Source: JACQXM01 sp964569425 (GTDB lineage: Bacteria > Planctomycetota > Phycisphaerae > UBA1845). From it: a stretch of 13,805 nt of DNA. A program made the translations under genes and the position numbers. Location: positions 1 to 13,805 of the forward strand of contig CAZMVD010000114.1 in assembly GCA_964569425.1 (NCBI GenBank). The letters are read 5' to 3'. Position 1 is the stretch's first letter; each line of letters opens with the position of its first letter. A model generated the notes under the pieces. That model was not told the DNA's origin. It was given only the letters and a program-made list of their open reading frames with translations, and did not search any database. Of the stretch, positions 1 to 6,247 are shown piece after piece.

Positions 1-422
<422 letters not shown>

Positions 423-461
423 AGGTTGTTTGCTCCTTGCAATAATGCCAGTTTCGTTCGT

Positions 462-740
462 TCAATCTGTCGAATCGGTCAGTACGACGTTCCATTCGGC
501 CGGAGTGTACGTGAGCAGTGTGCCCACCTGGTGCTGTTCATCAGCGGTAAGATCCCCGAGTTCCACGTGTCGGCGTATCGCCTCGCGAATCAGCAGACGC
601 CGGTCGCGGTAGTCCTTCCCTTCAAACAGAGGGGACACGACGTCGCCGCTGACGTGTCCGCCGGGGAGGGTCTCCAATCGGGCCTCGCCCTGAAGGTCTT
701 CCTCGACGATACGCATCAGTTTCTGTTCAAGCGTTGCCAT
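462..740 (-). CDS. Small BolA-like protein, between groES and groEL
   Basis: This 92-residue protein has a middle segment, GGHVSGDVVSPLFEG followed by KDYRDRRLLIREAIRRHV. It resembles the BolA/IbaG fold signature: a His-containing strand, VVS-x-x-FEG, then an Arg-rich helix. BolA proteins partner with monothiol glutaredoxins in Fe-S and stress physiology, but no such partner is visible here. The canonical RHR is replaced by RDRR, and the C-terminal tail (VGTLLTYTPAEWNVVL) is not typical of BolA, so the family call is by eye and tentative. The ATG at 740 lies inside the preceding HEPN-like gene (25-bp overlap) and has a GAGGGA ribosome-binding site about 7 bases upstream, suggesting translational coupling. 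groEL starts 39 bp downstream, so co-transcription with the chaperonin genes is likely. That the ORF is a gene is well supported; its function is unknown. Confidence 0.72.
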   Translation of the reverse strand: MATLEQKLMRIVEEDLQGEARLETLPGGHVSGDVVSPLFEGKDYRDRRLLIREAIRRHVELGDLTADEQHQVGTLLTYTPAEWNVVLTDSTD

Positions 741-1183
741 ATCAGGTTCCCTCTCGAAACCACCGCCTCCGCGGCATTGAGCAAGCCGCGTGCGTTGGGT
801 TTCTCCGGGTCGCCGGAGATTCTCTTCCTGCCGATGCGCTCCAGTCGGCCGGCCTGCTTGAGCAACTGGCGGAACCGTCTGGCCCCGGTGAACCGAAGGT
901 CGTTCCGCCAGAGCACGGCCAGATCGTTGATGGCATCTTCCAATTCATCATCTTCGTTGAGTTTCAAGATGCCCAAACCACGCACCTGCCGGAGGTGTTC
1001 GCGAAGGTCATGGCCGACCTGCAACTCTCCGCGCTGCCTTGCCAGCAGGCCCCGAAGCATCGCTTGGGCCGCGCGCCCGGCCAAGTACACGGCCCCTTCC
1101 CAGCGTTCCTGATCGAACAACGACCAGGCATCGTCGATTCGGCGGCGGGCGCCTTCGCGATAGTCTTCCGGACCCAGGCCCAT
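716..1183 (-). CDS. HEPN-domain-like helical protein, between groES and groEL
   Basis: The protein has 155 residues and is predicted to be all-helical and cytoplasmic. Residues about 15-65 (DAWSLFDQERWEGAVYLAGRAAQ... GHDLREHL) follow the HEPN pattern: a helix with an aromatic/Ala face, an A-x-x-A-L-like helix, then a HDL segment. HEPN domains occur in RNases, nucleotide-binding proteins and toxin-antitoxin systems. The RNase-type Rx4-6H motif is not evident: there is an RN in LAVLWRNDLRF but no His at the right distance. No MNT nucleotidyltransferase partner is adjacent, so a toxin role is not supported. The ATG lies 8 bp after the groES stop, with only a weak GGTGGA-like site upstream, and the 3' end overlaps the BolA-like gene by 25 bp. 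This packing argues for one operon with groES and groEL. Function is unknown. Confidence 0.75.
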   Translation of the reverse strand: MGLGPEDYREGARRRIDDAWSLFDQERWEGAVYLAGRAAQAMLRGLLARQRGELQVGHDLREHLRQVRGLGILKLNEDDELEDAINDLAVLWRNDLRFTGARRFRQLLKQAGRLERIGRKRISGDPEKPNARGLLNAAEAVVSRGNLIWQRLNRN

Positions 1184-1191
1184 GGGTCACG

Positions 1192-1488
1192 CTATTCCAC
1201 CACGCCCAGAATGTCCGACTCGTCCATGATCATGTATTCCTCGCCGCCCATCTTGATCTCCGTGCCGGCGTAGCTGTTGAAGACCACCTGGTCGTTCTTC
1301 TTCACCTGCATGGCGCTGCGGGTGCCGTCGTCCAGCAGACGCCCGGTGCCCACCGCCAGCACCACGCCGCGCCGCGGCTTTTCCTTGGCGCTGTCCGGCA
1401 GCACGATGCCGCCCATCGTCTTCTCCTCCGCGTCCACACGCTTGACGATGACTTTGTCGCCCAGCGGCCTGATGTTCAACTTTGCCAT
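1192..1488 (-). CDS. groES: Co-chaperonin GroES (Hsp10)
   Basis: GroES forms the heptameric lid of the GroEL folding chamber. The 98-residue product is normal family length and reads MAKLNIRPLGDKVIVKRVD, then EEKTMGGIVLPDSAKEKP (the mobile loop carrying the GGIVLP GroEL-contact motif near residues 26-31), then GVVLAVGTGR, KNDQVVFNSYAGTEI and EEYMIMDESDILGVVE. All are family hallmarks. An in-frame upstream ATG at 1545 would add 19 unrelated residues. The ATG at 1488 is chosen because it has an AAAGGAG site upstream and gives the canonical N-terminus. The gene lies 88 bp after the receiver-like gene and 8 bp before the HEPN-like gene. Its separation from groEL by two genes is unusual, because groES and groEL are normally adjacent. 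Confidence 0.97.
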   Translation of the reverse strand: MAKLNIRPLGDKVIVKRVDAEEKTMGGIVLPDSAKEKPRRGVVLAVGTGRLLDDGTRSAMQVKKNDQVVFNSYAGTEIKMGGEEYMIMDESDILGVVE

Positions 1489-1576
1489 GGGTAGATTGCT
1501 CCTTTTGAAAGAACCCGCAACGTTCACACGAAGTCCATGTTCCACAACTCGCGACGGTGCGGCTCGCGCCGCCGCG

Positions 1577-2005
1577 CTACACTCGCTCGTCCGGATCCGC
1601 GCCGCGACCCAGAACCCGAGTCAGCCCCAACGCCAACTCGTCCACCTCCACCGGATGCGTCATCACGCTGGTCACCTGCAGCGCCAGCGCCGCTTCCAAT
1701 ACCTGGCGCGTGGTCCGCGGCACCACCAGCCAACAGGGCAGCTTCAGGTCGATCGAACGGATGATCCGCAGCAACGAAATGCCATCCGAACGGGTCTGGT
1801 CGGCAACCACCACCGCCGCCGCCAAGCCCCCGCCCTCCACCCGCCGAATCGTCTCCTCGCCAAATTGCGCCCGCAAAACGCACAGGCCCACGGGGGAAAG
1901 TGCCTGTCCGACGGCACGCAGCCAATGCGGCTCATCGCCGGTTCGCCAGAACGAAACCAGCACGTCGCTGCTTGTCTGCCCGCCATCGATTGACGCAACT
2001 TTCAC
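1577..2005 (-). CDS. Degenerate response-regulator receiver-like protein
   Basis: This 142-residue protein appears to be a stand-alone receiver-like fold. A first alpha/beta segment (LRAVGQALSPVGLCVLRAQFGEETIRRV) is followed by a hydrophobic strand and turn (AAAVVVADQTRSDGISLLRIIRS), another strand (LPCWLVVPRTTRQVLEAALAL), and an end like the receiver beta5-alpha5 (VTSVMTHPVEVDELALGLTRVL). The Asp in VADQ could be the phosphoacceptor, but the loop before DG is about two residues short. The usual Lys of the K-P pair is replaced by His (THP), so classical phosphorylation signalling is doubtful. No output domain is present. The start is GTG at 2005 with a CGAGG site about 7 bases upstream. It is the first gene of the minus-strand chaperonin cluster, so a link to groES/groEL control is possible but unproven. 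Confidence 0.7.
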   Translation of the reverse strand: MKVASIDGGQTSSDVLVSFWRTGDEPHWLRAVGQALSPVGLCVLRAQFGEETIRRVEGGGLAAAVVVADQTRSDGISLLRIIRSIDLKLPCWLVVPRTTRQVLEAALALQVTSVMTHPVEVDELALGLTRVLGRGADPDERV

Positions 2006-2211
2006 GGATCATCCTCGTGACGGCGTACCCGTCCCCTCGACTCGATAGCATTCCTCATGCCAAGGCCGGGCTTTCACCGGGAAACTGTGGCAAAGTATGT
2101 AACTTGTTGTCCATAAAGCAGTTACGTTCGACAGTCGCGTGTCGGCCGGTCCCTCTGCGCGGCACTAACCGCGATGCCACGCTGTCAATTCGGGTTTGCG
2201 CTTTAGGGGCT

Positions 2212-2228
2212 CCTGCCAGTTTGGCAGG
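2212..2228. terminator. Stem-loop downstream of the antiporter gene
   Basis: Perfect 7-bp stem CCTGCCA with a GTT loop and TGGCAGG, about 20 bp after the antiporter stop codon in its direction of transcription. No U-run follows on either strand, so classical intrinsic termination is not shown; it could be a terminator of relaxed type or a 3'-end protecting hairpin. The rest of the 243-bp gap 2006-2248 shows no gene, and no convincing promoter for the receiver/groES cluster could be assigned. Confidence 0.45.
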
Positions 2229-2248
2229 CTGTGCATCCGGATGTGGAC

Positions 2249-3946
2249 CTATTCCGCGGGGGTGGTTTTCAGCAATGCCAGAAACTCGGTGAAGTTCTGA
2301 ACGGACAGCGCACGTTGGCGCATGCCTTCGTCTCGAAATCGCCGGGCAATGTCCGCAAGGATCGAAACCTGTGCCCCGTCGTCATCCCGCGGCGTCAAAA
2401 TTAGAAACACGAGCTGCGCCGGCTTGCCGTCCGGGGCGTCGAAGTCTACGCCCTCGCGGGAAAGCCCCAGCGCCACAAGCGGTTTGGTCAATCCATCGAC
2501 ACGCGCGTGGGGAACGGCCATGCCGTCGCCGATGCCCGTGGACATGAGGTTTTCGCGCTCCAGCACGGCCGCGGTGACGGCACGCACATCGACGCCGGGA
2601 GGAAGCGGCACGGCCTGCACCAGTTGTTCAATCGCCCGCGATGCGTCCGGCGCGTGCAGCGGATTCACCAGGGCGCGCGGAGCGATGTAATCGCCAAGCT
2701 GCGGGCGGCGTTTGAGGTTCAGGAGTGTCTGCATGGCCGGACCGGCGATCATTGAAGTAATCAGGGCCATCACCACCAGCGACACGAACATCCGCTCGCC
2801 GATCAGGCCGTTCTGCAGCGCCAGCAGACCGAGAATAATCTCCATCGCGCCGCGAGCATTCATCGCGAAGCCGACGGCCCACGATTCGCGCCGCGGCAAA
2901 CCGCCAAAGTGGCCGCCCAACGCGCAGCCAAGCAACTTGCCGACCGTCGCCACCAGGAGCACGACGACGGTCAGGGCAAGGTCAAAGTTGGCCACGAAAT
3001 TCACGCTAAGTCCGATGCTCGCGAAGAACAGCGGCGCGAAAATGAAGGAAACGAACTGATTGATGGTCGCGCGGGTTTGCTCGCGCATGTGTTGGGAATC
3101 GCCCAGCGCCACGCCCAGCAGAAACGATCCAAAGATCGCATGAATGCCGATCCACTCGGTGAGGGCGGCAGCGAGCAGGGCTGCGGAGAGGGCCAGCCCC
3201 AGCACACCTCCGGGCCAGGAGAGGTGCGCCTGCACCCAGGGCAAACTCCGGTGAAACACCCAGCGCCCCAGCGTCAGCATGATCGCAGTGAACAGAAGCG
3301 TAAGTGCGATCGTGAGCCCCACGCTCATGCCATGCACGGACGGCGTGTCCATCATCCCCAGCAGCAGGGCGAACATCAGCCAGCCGACCAGGTCATTGAA
3401 CACCGCCGCGGCGATCACCAGCATGCCCAGGTCGCTGCGGTAAATGTTGAGATCCATCAGCGCCTTGGCAATGATCGGCAGCGCGGAAATCGAAAGCACC
3501 GTTCCCATGAACAGTGCAAAAAGCCCAGGGTCCGAGGCATCGTCACGGCCCATGAAACGCGGCGCGACCGAGGCCGCCAGAAAGCCCACTCCGAACGGAA
3601 TCACAATCCCGGCCAGCCCCACGGATATGGCCACGCGACCCTGACGCCAGATCGTCGACAGGTCGACTTCCATCCCCGCCACCAACAGAAAGAGCACAAT
3701 GCCGAGCGTGGTGATCCCGTGGAGCACAAAGGCGACCCCACCGGTCTGCGGAAAGAGAAACTCATGCGCCCCGGGAGCAAGTGCCCCCAGCACCGTCGGT
3801 CCCAAAAAAACCCCCGCAAGAATCTCCCCCAGCACGGTAGGTTGGTTCAGCCGCCGCGCAAGTTCACCCAGCACGCGGGCGCTCAGCAGCAGCACCCCCA
3901 GCATCAACAGCATGACCTGAATGTCGTGCGAACTCAGCGACGACAC
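2249..3946 (-). CDS. CPA2-family cation/proton antiporter with C-terminal PTS EIIA-like domain
   Basis: The 565-residue inner-membrane protein starts with about 12-13 hydrophobic segments (residues about 10-405) of the monovalent cation:proton antiporter 2 type. Visible family motifs are NQPTVLGEILAGVFLGPTVLG (34-54), LFLLVAGMEVDL (about 86-97), VFNDLVGWL (182-190; N184-D185 is the ion-binding pair, the ND form rather than DD) and MNARGAMEIILGLLAL (362-377). After a short linker, residues about 420-562 match the PTS fructose/nitrogen EIIA fold: GIGDGMAVPHARVDG with His480 at the phosphorylation position, then LVFLILTPRDDDGAQVSILADIARRF. Transport may therefore be controlled by a phosphorelay or by the EIIA domain acting as a sensor; this is inference from architecture. 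The start is GTG at 3946 with GGGAG six bases upstream. It follows ispD by 99 bp on the same strand. The exact ion (Na+ or K+) cannot be read from sequence. Confidence 0.92.
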   Translation of the reverse strand: MSSLSSHDIQVMLLMLGVLLLSARVLGELARRLNQPTVLGEILAGVFLGPTVLGALAPGAHEFLFPQTGGVAFVLHGITTLGIVLFLLVAGMEVDLSTIWRQGRVAISVGLAGIVIPFGVGFLAASVAPRFMGRDDASDPGLFALFMGTVLSISALPIIAKALMDLNIYRSDLGMLVIAAAVFNDLVGWLMFALLLGMMDTPSVHGMSVGLTIALTLLFTAIMLTLGRWVFHRSLPWVQAHLSWPGGVLGLALSAALLAAALTEWIGIHAIFGSFLLGVALGDSQHMREQTRATINQFVSFIFAPLFFASIGLSVNFVANFDLALTVVVLLVATVGKLLGCALGGHFGGLPRRESWAVGFAMNARGAMEIILGLLALQNGLIGERMFVSLVVMALITSMIAGPAMQTLLNLKRRPQLGDYIAPRALVNPLHAPDASRAIEQLVQAVPLPPGVDVRAVTAAVLERENLMSTGIGDGMAVPHARVDGLTKPLVALGLSREGVDFDAPDGKPAQLVFLILTPRDDDGAQVSILADIARRFRDEGMRQRALSVQNFTEFLALLKTTPAE

Positions 3947-4045
3947 GATGATCTCCCGGGGTTTAGTCCGAACGCTCCCCGTCCCGAAGGGCCGCGAACC
4001 CGGCCGCGCCTGACCGGTCTCGCCGCCCGCGACACGCGCTGTCGC

Positions 4046-4780
4046 CTACCACTGCGCTTCCTCGAAAGCGCCGAGCTTGGGAGCGCTGCGCACCGGACGC
4101 GCTTTGAGAATGGCCGCCGCCAACGTCAGGTCGCCCCGCGTGGTAACTTTGAGGTTCGTGGCGTCCGAAACCACCACGGCCACCGGGCATCCCGCCAGTT
4201 CCATCACCTGGGCATCGTCCGTGGCTTCGCGCTGCGCTTCGGAAAGGCGGGCATAAGCCGGGAGCAACACGTCGCGCCGGAAAACCTGCGGCGTTTGCGC
4301 TTCGTAAAGGTGCTCCCGCGAGATGGTGGCGTCCACGACCTTCGCCGCCGAGACCCGCTTGATCGTCCCGCTCAGCGGTGCTGCCAGAATCGCGGCGCCG
4401 CTCTTGAACGCTTCCGCGAAGACCGCATCCACCTGGTCCACCGATACGCAAGGTCGGGCGGCATCATGGATGGCAATGTACTCGGCGTCCTCGGAAATCA
4501 GGGGGAGGGCGGCGGCGACGGTATCGCAGCGCTGTGCGCCCCCTTCCACTAGGCGTACCCCCATGAAACCCAAATTGGCCCCGTACGTGCTCTTGACCAT
4601 CGCCATGTCTTCCGGGGCGACCGCGAGAATCGTCTGGCACACGTCCTCGCGGCGTATGAACGCCTCGAGCGTGCGTAGAAACAGTGGTCGTCCGTCGAGC
4701 TTGGCGAAAGTTTTCTTCTCGCCGCCGCCGAAACGTTCGCTTTTTCCCGCGGCGGGAATGATGACTGCAACCTTGGGCAT
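4046..4780 (-). CDS. ispD: 2-C-methyl-D-erythritol 4-phosphate cytidylyltransferase (IspD)
   Basis: IspD transfers CMP from CTP to 2-C-methyl-D-erythritol 4-phosphate, the third step of the MEP isoprenoid pathway, in the cytoplasm. The 244-residue product has the nucleotidyltransferase start VIIPAAGKSERFGG with R16, and K23 (EKKTF) at the position of the catalytic lysine. It then has the metal/CTP-binding HDAARP (105-110), AQTPQVF (161-167), TDDAQ (187-191) and NLKVTTRGDL with K211 at the second catalytic lysine position. Length and motif order are normal for the monofunctional enzyme; no IspF domain is fused. A C-terminal tail of about 15 residues is extra. The gene lies 157 bp downstream of the YacL-like gene on the same strand. 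The ATG at 4780 has an AAGGAGAG-type site about 10 bases upstream. Confidence 0.95.
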   Translation of the reverse strand: MPKVAVIIPAAGKSERFGGGEKKTFAKLDGRPLFLRTLEAFIRREDVCQTILAVAPEDMAMVKSTYGANLGFMGVRLVEGGAQRCDTVAAALPLISEDAEYIAIHDAARPCVSVDQVDAVFAEAFKSGAAILAAPLSGTIKRVSAAKVVDATISREHLYEAQTPQVFRRDVLLPAYARLSEAQREATDDAQVMELAGCPVAVVVSDATNLKVTTRGDLTLAAAILKARPVRSAPKLGAFEEAQW

Positions 4781-4937
4781 GAGTGGGCTCGCTCTCCTTG
4801 TAATGCCTATCGTGAGAATACCCGGGTTTCGGGCAAGGAATCTGACTTAGGTAACATGGTCATGCCCCCGTGTGACTTCCGCATTCGCCATTCCGCAAAT
4901 TACATCATGTGGACGATGGTGGCGTCGCTCACCGCGG

Positions 4938-6089
4938 CTAGACCCGATTGGGCGGCTTGGGCCGACGCCGATCGGGCACCGAAACGCCGTCAAGGCGACC
5001 GAAAATCATCCTTCCCGCCGAAGTCTGCAGCACGCTGGTCACCGTCAGCTCGACCACTTCGCCGATACGTTCGCGCCCTCCTTCCGCCACCACCATGGTG
5101 CCGTCTTCGAGGTAGCCGATTCCCTGACCTGCTTCCTCACCCGGCTTGATGACCTTGATCGACATCGTCTCGCCGGGCAGCACCACCGGCTTCAGCGCGT
5201 TGGCGAGGTCGTTGATGTTGATCACCGACACACCCCGGAGCTGCGCCACTTTGTTCAGATTGTAGTCGTTGGTGACGACCTTGCCTTCCAGTTGCTTGGC
5301 CAGATCGACCAGCATTTCGTCGACGCCCGCGTTGGGGGCGCTGCGGTCGGGTTTGACTTCCAGAATCTTGATATCGATCACTTCGTTGGTCTGAAGTTTG
5401 TTGAGCATATCCAGTCCGCGGCGACCGCGCGCACGCTTGAGCTTGTCCGTGCTGTCGGCGATGGTCTGAAGTTCCTGCAGCACGAAGCGCGGCACGACCA
5501 GTTCGGAATCGAGAATGCGCGTGCCCGCGATGTCGGCGATCCGCCCGTCCACAATTACCGATGTGTCCAGGATCATAGGCCGCGCGCCCTTGGTTTCCCG
5601 CGCAAACTGCACGTACGGAATCACGAAGCGAACGTCGTCCTTGGTCTGGAGAATAAAGCTCACCGCCGTATAACAGCAGATGACGCCCAGCGCGAGCTTG
5701 GTGGTGTTGATGAACGTGGTTCGGGCCGGGTCCACGGCCCCACCCGCTTCGCTGGTCTGCGTGAGCAGGTCGATGATCAGCGAAAAACCGTAAGCCATGA
5801 CCATGCCCACCACCAGCCCAAAAAACAGCCCGGCGATGGCCGACAGCGACTTGCGCGGCACGAAAATGTCCAGCGCAATGACCACCAGGCCGATGCCTGT
5901 GAAGCCGATCACGATCAGGTCGCGGTGCCCGGCCAGCGGACCGGTCAATCGCTGTTCGTCGGCCGCAAGGCTCCAGCCCACGGCCATCAGGACCAGAACG
6001 AACGCCACGCGCAATCCGATGAGGAACAAAAGGCTCGTCCGTGCGCTGCGCGCCTGGTTGGCGAGCATGGGGGTCGATTCGCTGATCAT
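4938..6089 (-). CDS. YacL-type membrane protein with PIN nuclease and TRAM domains
   Basis: The 383-residue protein has four hydrophobic segments (about 20-42, 58-76, 82-107 and 128-147). They are followed by a cytoplasmic PIN domain (about 170-300) and a TRAM domain (about 305-366, PGETMSIKVIKPGEEAGQG... VVELTVTSVLQTSAGRMIFG). PIN acidic residues for metal-dependent RNA cleavage are in place: D175 and D181 (MILDTSVIVDG), E206 (VLQELQ), D257 (VDEML) and D275 (TNDYNLN). This order matches the YacL family, whose gene also neighbours ispD in Firmicutes; its exact RNA target is not established. The ATG at 6089 follows an AGGGG site; an internal ATG eight codons in is a less likely start. Transcription probably begins at the promoter near 6191-6219 and may continue into ispD. 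Confidence 0.92.
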   Translation of the reverse strand: MISESTPMLANQARSARTSLLFLIGLRVAFVLVLMAVGWSLAADEQRLTGPLAGHRDLIVIGFTGIGLVVIALDIFVPRKSLSAIAGLFFGLVVGMVMAYGFSLIIDLLTQTSEAGGAVDPARTTFINTTKLALGVICCYTAVSFILQTKDDVRFVIPYVQFARETKGARPMILDTSVIVDGRIADIAGTRILDSELVVPRFVLQELQTIADSTDKLKRARGRRGLDMLNKLQTNEVIDIKILEVKPDRSAPNAGVDEMLVDLAKQLEGKVVTNDYNLNKVAQLRGVSVININDLANALKPVVLPGETMSIKVIKPGEEAGQGIGYLEDGTMVVAEGGRERIGEVVELTVTSVLQTSAGRMIFGRLDGVSVPDRRRPKPPNRV

Positions 6090-6190
6090 GGCTGGTCCCC
6101 TATCGACTGTAGACCGTCAACGCTCTTTCCCGGACGGGCGCGCAGCCCTCTAACGCTGCTGCGCAGCAATGGAGTCTGCGCGTGCGCTTG

Positions 6191-6219
6191 AGTATAGCCT
6201 TGTCGGGTGCCAACTCCAA
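6191..6219 (-). promoter_or_regulatory. Candidate sigma70-type promoter for the yacL-like/ispD genes
   Basis: On the minus strand TTGGAG (6219-6214), a 17-base spacer and TATACT (6196-6191) fit a housekeeping promoter. It would start transcription near 6184, about 95 bases before the PIN-TRAM start codon. A 12-bp palindrome, TGCTGCGCAGCA (6157-6168), lies in the resulting leader. The call is by consensus only. Confidence 0.4.
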
Positions 6220-6247
6220 CTTGCCGGCCGCCCCATTTACGCCGGTC

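Noticed and set aside
716..1183. HEPN-like gene plus neighbour as a HEPN/MNT-type toxin-antitoxin pair
   Set aside because: No Rx4-6H motif and no nucleotidyltransferase motif in the neighbouring 92-residue protein, which looks BolA-like instead.
1489..2248. CIRCE heat-shock operator upstream of groES
   Set aside because: Neither TTAGCACTC nor GAGTGCTAA is present in the upstream regions; GCACTAA near 2163 has no partner arm.
2909..4552. 547-codon plus-strand frame opposite the antiporter and ispD
   Set aside because: Antisense to two secure genes; His/Arg/Gln-rich composition typical of a GC-rich shadow frame.
4872..6191. 439-codon plus-strand frame opposite the PIN-TRAM gene
   Set aside because: Antisense to a secure gene and rich in His/Asp/Gln; a shadow frame.
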